64,000 bases of DNA from DTU098 sp964498525 (GCA_964498525.1 CAZCGU010000003.1:1-64000), one strand, 5' to 3'; positions 32,765-41,790 are shown, counted from the stretch's first letter. Numbers and translations are program-made. Notes: generated from the letters alone by a model not told the origin.

Positions 32765-33271
32765 GTGGACCACGCCGGATATATGCGCCAGGCCCTGGCG
32801 GAAGCCGAGAAAGCCTATGCCCTGGGTGAGGTTCCCATCGGCGCCGTTGTGGTGCTTGAGGGGGAAATTATCGGGAGGGGACACAACCTGCGCGAAGTCC
32901 TGAAGGACAGCACCGCCCACGCTGAAATCCTGGCCCTCAGGGAGGCCGCCGGGAAAATAGGCGACTGGCGGCTGAATGGGGCGACGCTGTACTCCACCAT
33001 CGAGCCCTGCCCCATGTGCGCCGGGGCTCTGGTGCAATTCAGGGTGAAGACTCTGGTTTACGGGGCCGCTGACCCCAAGGCGGGGGCTGTGGATTCAGTC
33101 CTGGATGTAGTAAGGCAGCCGCGCTTCAACCACCAGGTGGAAGTGGTGGCCGGGGTGCTGGAAGAGGAGTGCCGGCAGATTATAAAGCGCTTCTTTCAGG
33201 CCCTGAGAGAGAAAAAAACAAATGGAGAGATGGCCGAGCTGGTCGAAGGCGCTCGACTCGAAATCGAGTAG
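32765..33271 (+). CDS. tadA: tRNA-specific adenosine deaminase
   Basis: Deaminates A34 of tRNA-Arg(ACG) to inosine; that tRNA is encoded at 8926. Zinc site HAE (about residue 53) and PCPMCAGAL (about 83-90) are intact; DWRLNGATLYSTIEPCPMC is typical. GTG 32765 follows GGAGCC. The reading frame is 168 codons and its last ~15 codons lie inside the tRNA-Ser gene: the stop TAG 33269-33271 is in the tRNA's variable region. The protein's natural end near IIKRFFQALREKK suggests that the original stop was lost or that the overlap is tolerated. Confidence 0.94.
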   Translation: MDHAGYMRQALAEAEKAYALGEVPIGAVVVLEGEIIGRGHNLREVLKDSTAHAEILALREAAGKIGDWRLNGATLYSTIEPCPMCAGALVQFRVKTLVYGAADPKAGAVDSVLDVVRQPRFNHQVEVVAGVLEEECRQIIKRFFQALREKKTNGEMAELVEGARLEIE

Positions 33272-33317
33272 GCCGTGATGAGCGGTCTCGTGGGTTCGAA
33301 TCCCACTCTCTCCGCCA
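33224..33317 (+). tRNA. tRNA-Ser (anticodon CGA)
   Basis: GGAGAGA pairs with TCTCTCC. The anticodon loop CTCGAAA reads CGA. It has a long variable arm and encoded CCA at 33315-33317. It overlaps the 3' end of tadA by 48 bases and shares its promoter. Confidence 0.95.
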
Positions 33318-33322
33318 CTTTT

Positions 33323-33358
33323 AAGCCGCTTTGCTTGTTAAAAACAGGGCGGTTTTTT
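33323..33358 (+). terminator. Terminator of tadA-tRNA-Ser
   Basis: AAGCCGC pairs with GCGGTTT, followed by TTTT. Confidence 0.65.
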
Positions 33359-33574
33359 GTATTATTTCACAATAATAGTCATCCCCCAATTCCTTTATGG
33401 CTATCCTTGCCAGAAACAGAGGCGCCGGATATGCCCCATAGCGAAGGCTTGAACTTCATTTTACAGTTCTATACAATTAAAAAAAATAAAATGGAGAACA
33501 ATAAACTATATTACCTTCGTAAGGTTGATGTTTGCCACTTCGGTTAAAGATGTATTTGCCCGCTTCATATTCGT
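33359..33574. other. Noncoding gap before the toxin-antitoxin pair
   Basis: No gene and no convincing structured RNA. dnaX or an SRP RNA gene, which often follow tadA in Firmicutes, are not seen. Confidence 0.4.
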
Positions 33575-33604
33575 TTGACTGCAATATCAATATTTTGATA
33601 GAAT
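33575..33604 (+). promoter_or_regulatory. Promoter of the Phd/YefM-type module
   Basis: TTGACT (33575-33580), 18 bases, TAGAAT (33599-33604), 28 bases before the antitoxin start. Confidence 0.6.
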
Positions 33605-33632
33605 ATGACTAGATAACCTTGGAGGTGTTGCT

Positions 33633-33905
33633 ATGGCCACTATCAGACCGAGTTCGGACTTACGCAATAAATATAATGAAATCTCAGAATTATGCAATAA
33701 GTACAATGAGCCGGTGTTTATCACCAAGAACGGCAGAGGGGATTTGGTCGTCTTATCCAATGCCGAGTATGAACGTTTAAGCGGAAAACATGAACTATAC
33801 CGCCTGCTGGATGAAGGAATGAGATCAGTTAAAGAAGAGACAGGGCGGCCGGCGGAGGATGTATTCACTGAAATAGAGAAGGAATTTGGCTTTGACAAAG
33901 TATAA
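33633..33905 (+). CDS. Phd/YefM-family antitoxin
   Basis: A 90-residue protein from ATG 33633 (GGAGGTG upstream). The N-terminal half (TIRPSSDLRNKYNEISELCNKYNEPVFITKNGRGDLVVLSNAEYERL) is the Phd/YefM DNA-binding fold, and the acidic C-terminus binds the toxin. It overlaps the toxin start by 14 bases, the normal layout of such pairs, and probably represses the operon. Confidence 0.88.
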   Translation: MATIRPSSDLRNKYNEISELCNKYNEPVFITKNGRGDLVVLSNAEYERLSGKHELYRLLDEGMRSVKEETGRPAEDVFTEIEKEFGFDKV

Positions 33906-34206
33906 GGTTATTATTGAATTGCCCGCCCAGAAGGATTTGCGGGCAATTCTCAGTTACATAACGGATACATTAAAAGAGCCTGTGACTGCCGGAAGGATTT
34001 ATATATCCATCAAAGAGCAGATTTTGACATTGGAGCGGATGCCTTTGCGGCACAACATTGTTCAGGATAAACCGTTTGCCGAAATGGGCATCCGCAAAAT
34101 CCCGGTTGAAAACTATATCGCGTTCTATGTTGCAAATGAAAAAGAACGGACAGTCCATGTTTTGCGAATCCTCTTTAACCGTAGAGAATGGCAGAGTATA
34201 TTGTAA
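33892..34206 (+). CDS. RelE/ParE-family toxin
   Basis: A 104-residue product from TTG 33892 (TTG 33886 is possible). The opening YKVIIELPAQKDLRAILSYI, the central RHNIVQDKPFAEMGIRKIPVENYIAFY and the final VHVLRILFNRREWQSIL follow the RelE/ParE fold with C-terminal Arg residues. It acts with the preceding Phd/YefM antitoxin. It is intact and different in sequence from the pair at 9.6-10.0 kb. Confidence 0.88.
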   Translation: MTKYKVIIELPAQKDLRAILSYITDTLKEPVTAGRIYISIKEQILTLERMPLRHNIVQDKPFAEMGIRKIPVENYIAFYVANEKERTVHVLRILFNRREWQSIL

Positions 34207-34321
34207 TTGCCAGGAAGCAAGGGAAGCAAAAGAACGTTCCTTTGCTTCCCAAATAAAAAGCACATTTTGGTGGAAATTCACAGCACCCCCCGATACTAAC
34301 CAAGGAGGTTTTAAAACGGCC

Positions 34322-35041
34322 ATGACAATAAACTGGGAAGACAAGAAGGCGTCCTTTGAAGTAATTGACGTTAGAAAACTGACTGGCAACTTCTTGCCTA
34401 TGATTTTACACAAGGCGCGACAGGTAAACTTGCAGGAGGGGATTAGTGTTGTTCAAAGCTTTGAGCCGAAGCCGCTGTATTCAGCGCTGAAAGACCTGGG
34501 ATTTGAGCATGTAACTGAAAAAGTATCGGATCATGAATACAGGGTGTATTTTTACAGGACGGAAATGAAAACAATTACTCACGAGAGCGGCGCGGACATG
34601 CCCTTTAAACCCACCGCGATTGTGAACTATAAAATAATCGATGACCTGCTTGCGGGTACAATTGTTGATTTTTGGGAGCTAATCTGGGGAAATGAAGACC
34701 CGGCAATAGATCTGAAAACCAAACTGCTGTTGTCCATGAGTAATGCCATCGGCGCCTCCAGGTTCAGGCAGGCCATAAGGGAACTGATTAAAGCATACTC
34801 TTTGGGTGTAACGGTTAGGGAGTTGGACGAGCTATTTTCGCTGTTTGCCTGGAACCAGGGCATCGGCCATTTTTCCTCGGAGATAGGACCTTCCATTGTC
34901 TTCGGGGTCTACAAGCAGATCAAGAAAAGAGAGCAGGAAGGCTGGGACAGAAGAAAAGTGCTGGATGAGATTATGGAGTTATTTGGTGAAAAGAATCCCG
35001 GTGTTAATACACTGTTTAAAAAGCAAAAACCCCAGCAGTAA
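34322..35041 (+). CDS. DUF2249-domain protein
   Basis: A 239-residue product from ATG 34322 (AAGGAGG upstream); upstream in-frame codons belong to toxin sequence in another frame. Residues 10-80 (FEVIDVRKLTGNFLPMILHKAR, YSALKDLGFEHV, YRVYFYR) form a DUF2249 domain, a TusA-like fold often linked to sulfur, nitrosative or hemerythrin-type redox proteins. The C-terminal ~150 residues are helical (WELIWGNEDPAIDLKTKLLLSMSNAIGASRFRQAIRELIKAY) with no recognised motif. A cytosolic redox or sulfur carrier role is possible but unproven. Confidence 0.75.
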   Translation: MTINWEDKKASFEVIDVRKLTGNFLPMILHKARQVNLQEGISVVQSFEPKPLYSALKDLGFEHVTEKVSDHEYRVYFYRTEMKTITHESGADMPFKPTAIVNYKIIDDLLAGTIVDFWELIWGNEDPAIDLKTKLLLSMSNAIGASRFRQAIRELIKAYSLGVTVRELDELFSLFAWNQGIGHFSSEIGPSIVFGVYKQIKKREQEGWDRRKVLDEIMELFGEKNPGVNTLFKKQKPQQ

Positions 35042-35242
35042 ATGTACGGTCTCCAAGTATGCGTCCTATATGGCATGGTATCTTCCCGTTGCATCAATAA
35101 AATCTTTTTGTAACGATAAGGCTATTTTGATAGTAAAAAGATGCAGTTGGGGAGAAGGTTTTCGGCGAGGGCTTTCTTTCGCGGATATTTTTTGTACATC
35201 CTGGTAAATCCTATATGCACTTTATACTTTAGACTTCACTAA

Positions 35243-35266
35243 AAACCCCGGACTTCCCGGGGTTTA
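35243..35266 (+). terminator. Intrinsic terminator
   Basis: AAACCCCGG (35243-35251) pairs with CCGGGGTTT (35257-35265), followed by AATTT. Confidence 0.8.
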
Positions 35267-35771
35267 ATTTATTTACCGATTTGGCCTTATATTGTTTTTT
35301 TAGCAATCAAAACTAAAGCAGGAAAATAATTAAAAAAGGTAGAAGCATACAACTGAGTCATCATTATCCATGTAATAAGCCCGGGAAACGTTGTCATCTG
35401 CAAAAAATACCAGGAGAGAGTTGCCTGCAAAACATTTACAATGTTTCGCAACCCTCCAAACCAATCAAGCTTGTTAATGGAAGCCTAATGCAGATGTTAG
35501 AAAAACCGAAAGAAAATGCTTCTATATAACGATATTTACACCGATATTTTAAGGAAGTATTTTCTATACCAAATAATCCGGATTATTTGGGTGCGACAGG
35601 GGCCGCAACTACGTCGTACCGGTCAGGATTAACCGGGGGTTCAAGGAAGAGATGGAACAGGCAGAAAAATAAGCAAAAAATATTTACCTGCCGACAAGGA
35701 CTTGCCGTGCGCCGGTGATATATTACCATTAGAAGTGGCAGCACGACGAATGATTTCCAGGGAGGGAAAAA
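35267..35771. other. Gap upstream of sbcDC with a 22-base palindrome
   Basis: No complete gene. A perfect 22-base palindrome occupies 35569-35590 (arm CCAAATAATCC). After it, codons at 35602-35670 read RNYVVPVRINRGFKEEMEQAEK to a stop, possibly the tail of a lost gene. A ribosome site precedes sbcD at 35760-35766. Confidence 0.45.
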
Positions 35772-36926
35772 ATGAGAATCCTGCATACCTCGGACTGGCA
35801 CCTGGGGCGGATCCTTTACGGCGTCCACCTTATCAACGATCAGGCTCACGTCCTGGAACAGTTTATCCAGTTAGTTGCTTACAGCAAGCCGGACGTGATT
35901 TTAATCACCGGAGATATTTACGACCGGTCCGTCCCGCCCACCGGGGCCGTTACACTTCTGGATGATGTACTCGGTAAGATCCTTTTAGATTATGAAGTAC
36001 CTGTAATACTAATTGCCGGCAACCACGACAGCCCGGACAGGCTTGGTTTTGGCGCCGGTTTGCTGGCCAGGCAGGACTTGCATCTTATTTGTCAGTTGAA
36101 CAGCGATCTTGGTCCGGTGGTTATCCACGACTCTGCCGGACCAGTCTACTTTTGCCCGGCGCCCTATGCGGAGCCCCCGTTGGTCAGAGAGCGGCTTCGT
36201 GCGCCGGACGCGGCCAGCCATGAGCAGGCTATGCTAGCAGTGATTCAACATTTAACCGTATCCACCATTCCCGCCGGCGCCCGCCGGGTGATCCTGGCCC
36301 ACGCCTTTGTGGCCGGAGGAGAGGAAAGCGAGTCGGAACGGCCCCTGAGCGTTGGCGGCAGCGGGGCGGTAAGCGCTTCTTTGTTTCAGCCCTTCCATTA
36401 CGCGGCCCTGGGACACCTGCACCAGCCCCAGAGGGTGGGGGACGAACATGTCCGCTATGCCGGTTCTTTGCTCAAATATTCGTTTTCCGAAGCATTGCAC
36501 CAGAAATCAGTGACCCTGGTGGAAATGGACGGCGCCGGCAAAACAAAGATTGAGACCATTCCCCTTATTCCCCGCCGGGACGTGCGCTGTCTGGAGGGCT
36601 ATTTCGCGGATATCCGGGATAACCCGCAGAAAGAAGGCCGGGACGACTACATTATGGTCACCTTGCTGGATAAAGGCCCGGTTATGGACGCCATCGGCAG
36701 GTTGCGGGAGGTGTACCCCAATGTGCTTCATATAGAACGACCCGCCTTAACCACGGGCGGCGAACTGCGCGGGCCTGGCGGCGACCACCGCCGGATGGAC
36801 GAGGCAGCGCTTTTCACCTCCTTTTTCGAACAGGTTACCGGCGAGCCCCTATCGGAGGAGCAGAACAAAGTATTTGCCGAATTGCTGGGAAAATTCTTCC
36901 GGCAGGCTAGGGAGGTGCAGGCATGA
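35772..36926 (+). CDS. sbcD: Nuclease SbcCD subunit D
   Basis: A 384-residue Mre11-type metallophosphoesterase. Phosphoesterase motifs LHTSDWHLGR, ITGDIYDR, IAGNHDSPDRL, LAHAFV and ALGHLHQPQ supply the two-manganese site. With SbcC it cleaves DNA hairpins and protein-blocked DNA ends. ATG 35772 follows GGGAGGG. It overlaps sbcC as ATGA. Confidence 0.96.
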   Translation: MRILHTSDWHLGRILYGVHLINDQAHVLEQFIQLVAYSKPDVILITGDIYDRSVPPTGAVTLLDDVLGKILLDYEVPVILIAGNHDSPDRLGFGAGLLARQDLHLICQLNSDLGPVVIHDSAGPVYFCPAPYAEPPLVRERLRAPDAASHEQAMLAVIQHLTVSTIPAGARRVILAHAFVAGGEESESERPLSVGGSGAVSASLFQPFHYAALGHLHQPQRVGDEHVRYAGSLLKYSFSEALHQKSVTLVEMDGAGKTKIETIPLIPRRDVRCLEGYFADIRDNPQKEGRDDYIMVTLLDKGPVMDAIGRLREVYPNVLHIERPALTTGGELRGPGGDHRRMDEAALFTSFFEQVTGEPLSEEQNKVFAELLGKFFRQAREVQA

Positions 36927-39900
36927 AACCGCTTAAGCTTATCATCAGCGCCTTCGGTCCCTATGCCGGGACGCAGGTAGTAGATTTTACGGAGCTGGGG
37001 GACAGGTCTTTTTTCCTGATCCACGGCCCCACCGGCTCGGGTAAAACCACTATCCTGGACGCCATCTGCTTCGCCCTCTACGGGGACACCAGCGGCGCGG
37101 AGCGTAAGGGGGAGCAGATGCGCAGCGACCATGCGGACATAGCTCAACCCACCGAGATTACCTTTGATTTTGCCCTGGGGGCGGACACTTTTCGCCTGCT
37201 GCGCAGCCCCAGGCAAGAGCGCCCCAAAAAGCTGGGTGAAGGATTAGCGATAATGGAACCGAACGCCACCCTCTGGCAGCGGACCGGTCTCGCCGGCGAT
37301 GTTAACGAAGGGACCGTCCTGGCCAGCGGCTGGTCCAGGGTTACCAAAGAAGTGGAAAACCTGTTGGGCTTTAAAAGCAGCCAGTTCCGGCAGGTGGTTA
37401 TGCTTCCCCAGGGAGATTTTCGCAAGCTGTTGACAGCTGACTCCAACGAGCGCCAGGCGATAATGGAGATCCTTTTCCGGACGGAATTATACCGGCGCAT
37501 TGAAGAATTCCTTAAAGGGGCGGCAAAAGAGCTGGAGAAAGAAATGAAGCAGCTGGCTAATGAAAAAACCTGGGTGCTGCAAAGAACCGGGGCCGCAACC
37601 CGGGAGGAACTGGAACAGCAGTATGCGGAAAAACAGATTTGGCAGAAAGAAATTGAAGAAAGCATAAAGGAATATAGCGCGGCCTGGAAAGCGGCGCAGG
37701 ACAGTCTGGTGGACGGCAGACGGGTCCGGGAAAAGCTGGAGGAGAAGGTCAGGGCGGAAAAAGTCCTTGCGGAGCTGGTCCAAAAAGTCGGGGCTATTGA
37801 TATAAAACGCACTGAATTAAGCCGGGCCAAACTTGCGGCCAGTCTTTTGGATGCGGCCAATTTGCTGCACTCCAGGGGGCGGGAGGCCGATAAGGCAGCA
37901 ACTAATTTAGAGGGCAAGCGGCAAGCCAAAAATAAGGCAGGGGAGGTAAGGGAAAATGCGGCAAAAGCGTTGGCAGAGGAAATAACAAAAGAACCGATAC
38001 GGGCGGCGGCAGGGCGTGAATTGACCGGGCTGGATGCCCTGGTTGAAAAAGTCGCCGCCCTGGTCATAGCGGGACAGGAGGCAGGCGAGGCGGAGAAAAG
38101 CGAGCAGGCAGCGAAAAAAGCCCGGGAACAGGTACAGGATACCCTTGCAGCCATCCGCAAATCCATCGAGGAAAAAACAGCGGCACACATTGAGGCGAAA
38201 ACAACAGCAGATAGGGAGCCGGCGTTAGAAGCCGCCTGCAGGACAGCGGAGGAAACCAGCCGTAAAAGGCAGACCCTGGAAAACTTCCGCCGGGAACTCT
38301 CCGCTGCCCTGAAATCTTACACTCAGGCCGAAAAAAAGCTACAACAGGACGAAGACCGGTATACCGCGGCCAGAAAAGAACTTGACGCCTTGCAGGAACA
38401 CTGGGACAAGGGTCAAGCCGCTATTTTGGCCGGGGGGTTAACCGGGGGCGAACCCTGTCCTGTATGCGGTTCGCTGGAACACCCCAACCCTGCCGTGGCG
38501 GCAGGGGTCCTGCCGTCGGAGGCGGAACTGAAAGTCTGCCGGCAAAAGGCGGCCGATCTGGAGGCTGCCCTTAACCGGAGCAGGGATGAATACGGGAACA
38601 AAAGGACAGAAAAATCAACAATCCAAAGCCGGGTGGAGGATCTGGCAAAGGAAATGGGGGAAAATGCAAACGCGGATCCCTCCGTCCTGCTGGCCGGCGC
38701 CGGCAAAGCCAAAAAACTTTGGACCCATGCCCGCCAGGCCCGGGATACCGTTGCCGGCCTGGAGACTGCACTAGAAAAACTTAAGGAGCAGGAGAAACAA
38801 GCCGGGCAGCTGTGGGAAAAACATGAGGGCGAGTATCAGGAAGCCAGGGCCGGGTTGGAAGCTGCCCGGGCTGTTTTGCGGGAACGCGAGTCAACCGTTC
38901 CGGAAAACCTGCGGGACCCCAAAGCATTAGACGCAGCCCGGAAGGAAGCCGCTAAAAGGCAGAAAGAACTCCTGGAAAACTACGAATCGGCTAAAAAAAC
39001 AGACGGGGAAGCAAAGGAGGCGCTAGCCAGGGCGACCGCAGCGGAAGAAGAGGCCCTGGCTAACTGGCGGACTGCGGTTGACCTGAGGGAAGAAGGGGAG
39101 CGCTCATTCCAAAGGCGCCTGGAGACGGCGGGTTTCGGCAGCCAGAAAGACTACGAGGAAGCCAGGCGAACACCGGGGGAAATTGAAAAGACAGAAAAGG
39201 CTATCAAGGATTACGACGAAGCCCTCTACGCTGCCAGGGACCACCGGACGAGGGCAGCCGGGGCGGCGGCGGGCCTGGAAGAACCGGACATGGAAAAATT
39301 AGTCCGGGAGGAAGCCGCGGCAAAGGAAGGCCACGAGCAGCTGCTGATAAGGGAAGGGCAGCTAAAATCCCAGGTTGAGGAAGGAAGCAAAAACTTAAAG
39401 ATTCTTCAGGAATTGGAAGATAAATTAAAGGTTTTGGATGACCGCTACCAGGTGCTGGGGCGCCTTTCCCAGGTGGCCAACGGCAACAACGAATACGGCC
39501 TGACCTTTCAGCGCTTTGTGCTGGGGGCGCTCCTGGACGATGTTACCATTGCCGCCACCCAGCGCCTTAAGCTAATGAGCCGCAGCCGCTACCAGCTGCA
39601 GCGCACCATGGAGCTGACCCGGAAAAACGCAGCCGGCGGCCTGAACCTGGAGGTTTTGGACAACTATACCGGCGCCGCCAGGAATGTGGCCACGCTTTCC
39701 GGCGGGGAAACCTTCCTGGCCTCCCTTTCGCTGGCCCTGGGCCTGGCCGACGTGGTCCAATCATACTCCGGCGGCATCCACCTGGATACCATCTTTGTGG
39801 ACGAAGGCTTTGGCGCCCTGGATCCGGAATCACTGGACTTCACCATGCGGGCCCTGATTGACTTACAAAAGGGCGGCCGCCTGGTGGGGATTATCTCCCA

Positions 39901-39988
39901 CGTGCCGGAGTTGAAAGAACTGGTGGACGCCAGGCTGGAAATCCAGGCTACCGGGCGGGGCAGCGTGGCCGGGTTTAAGGTGGGTTGA
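36923..39988 (+). CDS. sbcC: Nuclease SbcCD subunit C
   Basis: A 1021-residue Rad50-type SMC ATPase. Walker A GPTGSGKTTILDAICFALYGD near residue 34; two long Lys/Glu/Ala-rich coiled coils; the zinc-hook EPCPVCGSLEHP near 511; signature TLSGGETFLASLSLALGLA near 925; Walker B TIFVDEGFGALDPESLD. Standard length for Firmicutes SbcC. It is coupled to sbcD. Confidence 0.96.
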   Translation: MKPLKLIISAFGPYAGTQVVDFTELGDRSFFLIHGPTGSGKTTILDAICFALYGDTSGAERKGEQMRSDHADIAQPTEITFDFALGADTFRLLRSPRQERPKKLGEGLAIMEPNATLWQRTGLAGDVNEGTVLASGWSRVTKEVENLLGFKSSQFRQVVMLPQGDFRKLLTADSNERQAIMEILFRTELYRRIEEFLKGAAKELEKEMKQLANEKTWVLQRTGAATREELEQQYAEKQIWQKEIEESIKEYSAAWKAAQDSLVDGRRVREKLEEKVRAEKVLAELVQKVGAIDIKRTELSRAKLAASLLDAANLLHSRGREADKAATNLEGKRQAKNKAGEVRENAAKALAEEITKEPIRAAAGRELTGLDALVEKVAALVIAGQEAGEAEKSEQAAKKAREQVQDTLAAIRKSIEEKTAAHIEAKTTADREPALEAACRTAEETSRKRQTLENFRRELSAALKSYTQAEKKLQQDEDRYTAARKELDALQEHWDKGQAAILAGGLTGGEPCPVCGSLEHPNPAVAAGVLPSEAELKVCRQKAADLEAALNRSRDEYGNKRTEKSTIQSRVEDLAKEMGENANADPSVLLAGAGKAKKLWTHARQARDTVAGLETALEKLKEQEKQAGQLWEKHEGEYQEARAGLEAARAVLRERESTVPENLRDPKALDAARKEAAKRQKELLENYESAKKTDGEAKEALARATAAEEEALANWRTAVDLREEGERSFQRRLETAGFGSQKDYEEARRTPGEIEKTEKAIKDYDEALYAARDHRTRAAGAAAGLEEPDMEKLVREEAAAKEGHEQLLIREGQLKSQVEEGSKNLKILQELEDKLKVLDDRYQVLGRLSQVANGNNEYGLTFQRFVLGALLDDVTIAATQRLKLMSRSRYQLQRTMELTRKNAAGGLNLEVLDNYTGAARNVATLSGGETFLASLSLALGLADVVQSYSGGIHLDTIFVDEGFGALDPESLDFTMRALIDLQKGGRLVGIISHVPELKELVDARLEIQATGRGSVAGFKVG

Positions 39989-40000
39989 TCCGCCTCGTTG

Positions 40001-40030
40001 GGCTGCCCGCGGCCCGGACTACGGGCAGCC
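40001..40030 (+). terminator. Stem-loop after sbcC
   Basis: GGCTGCCCG (40001-40009) pairs with CGGGCAGCC (40022-40030); weak T-run after it. Confidence 0.6.
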
Positions 40031-40061
40031 TGCTTCCGGGTTTGGAGAAGGTAAGACTTAA

Positions 40062-40119
40062 AACGGCTGGCTGTAGGGGATCGCAAAGCCGAAGGCATCG
40101 CTAGCCGGGTCGAACCGTT
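40062..40119 (+). ncRNA. Candidate structured RNA with GEMM-like segments
   Basis: AACGG (40062-40066) pairs with CCGTT (40115-40119), closing a domain with GGCT/AGCC and GAT/ATC helices inside. The stretches CGCAAAGCC (40082-40090) and AGCCGGGTCGAACCG resemble the 3' half of c-di-GMP-I (GEMM) riboswitches, but the first hairpin is much shorter than usual. It could be a degenerate riboswitch or an unrelated RNA. It is followed by a GC-rich segment ending in TTTTT (40181-40185). Confidence 0.3.
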
Positions 40120-40219
40120 AATTGCTTAGCCCGCTAGGATATCCCAGGGTCCTTGGTTAGGGGGCTTGCCGTCGGGTTTTTAGAGTTAGGTTCTTTACAA
40201 TAGCCGGCCTTTCAATGAA

Positions 40220-40435
40220 TTGCTTGCTGCCCAGCAGGAATATCGCTTAAACCGCCTGGAAAAACAGTGGTTAATCCAACACGTGTTAATTCTCAACGCA
40301 ATAGCGAGAGTTTTAGATTTAAACAAACAATTGCCAAACAAGCAGATAGTGGCTAATTTTTTATTCCTTGGTGGCCTAATTTTTAACAAGCGAACGCCCA
40401 AATCATTATTGACATTAACTCAATATATTGGATAA
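40220..40435 (+). CDS. Small ORF or gene remnant, 71 aa
   Basis: Starting at TTG 40220 without a clear ribosome site: a helical, Leu/Gln-rich product (LLAAQQEYRLNRLEKQWLIQ, LNAIARVLDLNKQL). The composition is protein-like and shares the AT-rich character of the genes that follow. It may be the tail of a truncated gene. No family recognised. Confidence 0.3.
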   Translation: MLAAQQEYRLNRLEKQWLIQHVLILNAIARVLDLNKQLPNKQIVANFLFLGGLIFNKRTPKSLLTLTQYIG

Positions 40436-40591
40436 TGTGGGTATATACGTCTATGGACGTGTCCAATGTTTTTTTTGACAAGCCTTTGGGATATAATGAT
40501 TTTTTTGATCAATGTAACTGCCTAGTGATTATGCTTGGCGCAACATATTATTGACTGTTTGTTAGTTATTGGCTGTTTGGGGGGCGTGAAT

Positions 40592-41338
40592 TTGATTGAA
40601 CCGATATCAACTGCGACTATAGCTGAAACAGCCGTTGCCGTTGCTGAGGTTAATGCTTCAGTTGCTGAGGCAACTATGATTGAGGCCAAAGAAATTGCCA
40701 AAGAATCAGCAAAAATAAGCATACAAAAAGTAAAAGAGAATATATTAAGTGAAAATTTCTTAAATGATTTAAAACAAAAAATTGCTGAAAAAAAATACCT
40801 GACAGATATGAAAGATTCAATGCCCGTTTCACCGGAAGGTAGACTAGCAAGATTGCAGGAATTAAAAGCAAACTCAAATTTTAAAGGTGAATTAGGTGAA
40901 TGCATATCTGCCTGCCGGGATGGACTTCATGGCGAAGTAAGTGAACAAGTAGTAGTTGGGGATAATAGGGTGGATCATGTTACTGAGTTGCGTAATCCTG
41001 TCAAGTACATGGAGCTAGAAGTGAATAATGGTGAAATTAAAGCAAAAGATCTATACATTAATGAAGGACAAAAAGTGGTTGTAGAGGTCAAGAACGGTGG
41101 ATTCAGTCATCTAGAAAGCGAACTGAAAGGAAGACTGCCATCACAGATTACAGCAGGTCTTGAGATTGCTCCCCATTCACATGTTGAAATTAATCTGGAT
41201 TGTTATAATGAGGCCCTTGCTAATGATGTCAGATCTATAAATATAATAAAACAAATTCAAGAATGCGGTGGTCGTGTCATAGTTGGTTTGCCATCATTTA
41301 ATGACCAATTAGAAACATTTATAAAAGTTTTGGGGTGA
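40592..41338 (+). CDS. PD-(D/E)XK-like nuclease of the HerA operon
   Basis: A 248-residue protein. TTG 40592 is preferred (GGGGGG about 7 bases upstream); GTG 40586 is possible. Residues 1-75 are an Ala/Glu/Lys-rich helical arm. The remainder has GELGECISACRDGLHGE (helix before the core), NRVDHVTEL (about residue 126), and VVVEVKNGG (about 162-170), giving the D...ExK pattern of PD-(D/E)XK nucleases such as restriction and NERD-type enzymes. It overlaps the next gene as GTGA. Paired with a HerA ATPase, a DNA-end processing or anti-phage role is inferred. The region is AT-rich compared with its surroundings. Confidence 0.6.
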   Translation: MIEPISTATIAETAVAVAEVNASVAEATMIEAKEIAKESAKISIQKVKENILSENFLNDLKQKIAEKKYLTDMKDSMPVSPEGRLARLQELKANSNFKGELGECISACRDGLHGEVSEQVVVGDNRVDHVTELRNPVKYMELEVNNGEIKAKDLYINEGQKVVVEVKNGGFSHLESELKGRLPSQITAGLEIAPHSHVEINLDCYNEALANDVRSINIIKQIQECGGRVIVGLPSFNDQLETFIKVLG

Positions 41339-41790
41339 TAGATTTGGTAATTTTAACAGGTATTACTGCTGATAAAAAAATATTAGAGATTATGGACCAG
41401 ACAAGGCTATTAGCGGATGGTGTTTTTAGTTTAAAAGAGAAAGATACCTTGGATATTTCTATGCTCCTGAAGAAATATGATGTATGTGTATTTGAATTAG
41501 AAAAACACTTAATTAAGGGACTTAAGAGGCCGCTACTTGCTGACTCTACTGTATACGATGGTCTAAAATCCCGAGTAGGTGATGAGATTAAGCTTGGGGA
41601 ATTGCTGGCAGGAGTACACGATTATAAAAAATCTTTAGCTATTGTAAAATTATTGGAAGGGGCGTTAGGCAGTGACGACACATATGTAAAAAGAATAAAA
41701 AGCCTTGTGCAAAGTATGCAAAAAGGTCAATGGTTAGTTTTGTGGAGCTTAGGGGAGGAAAGAGCCGATGAAATTCTCGCGACTATGTGA
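41335..41790 (+). CDS. Small protein between nuclease and HerA ATPase
   Basis: A 151-residue protein from GTG 41335, overlapping the nuclease gene by 4 bases and the ATPase gene by 23. Leu/Lys-rich and mixed alpha/beta at the start (LVILTGITADKKILEIM), helical later (LGELLAGVHDYKKSLAIVKLLEGALG). No catalytic motif or membrane segment. The tight overlap on both sides suggests an obligate partner of the two neighbours, for example an adaptor. No family recognised. Confidence 0.6.
   Translation: MIDLVILTGITADKKILEIMDQTRLLADGVFSLKEKDTLDISMLLKKYDVCVFELEKHLIKGLKRPLLADSTVYDGLKSRVGDEIKLGELLAGVHDYKKSLAIVKLLEGALGSDDTYVKRIKSLVQSMQKGQWLVLWSLGEERADEILATM

Noticed and set aside
40062..40119. tRNA-like or SRP RNA gene after sbcC
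   Set aside because: No cloverleaf, no CCA end and no SRP Alu or S-domain motif; at best a small structured RNA.
40475..40497. TTGACA and TATAAT before the nuclease-HerA operon as a promoter
   Set aside because: The spacing is only 11 bases, too short for a normal promoter; either box may still belong to another pair, so I do not call it.
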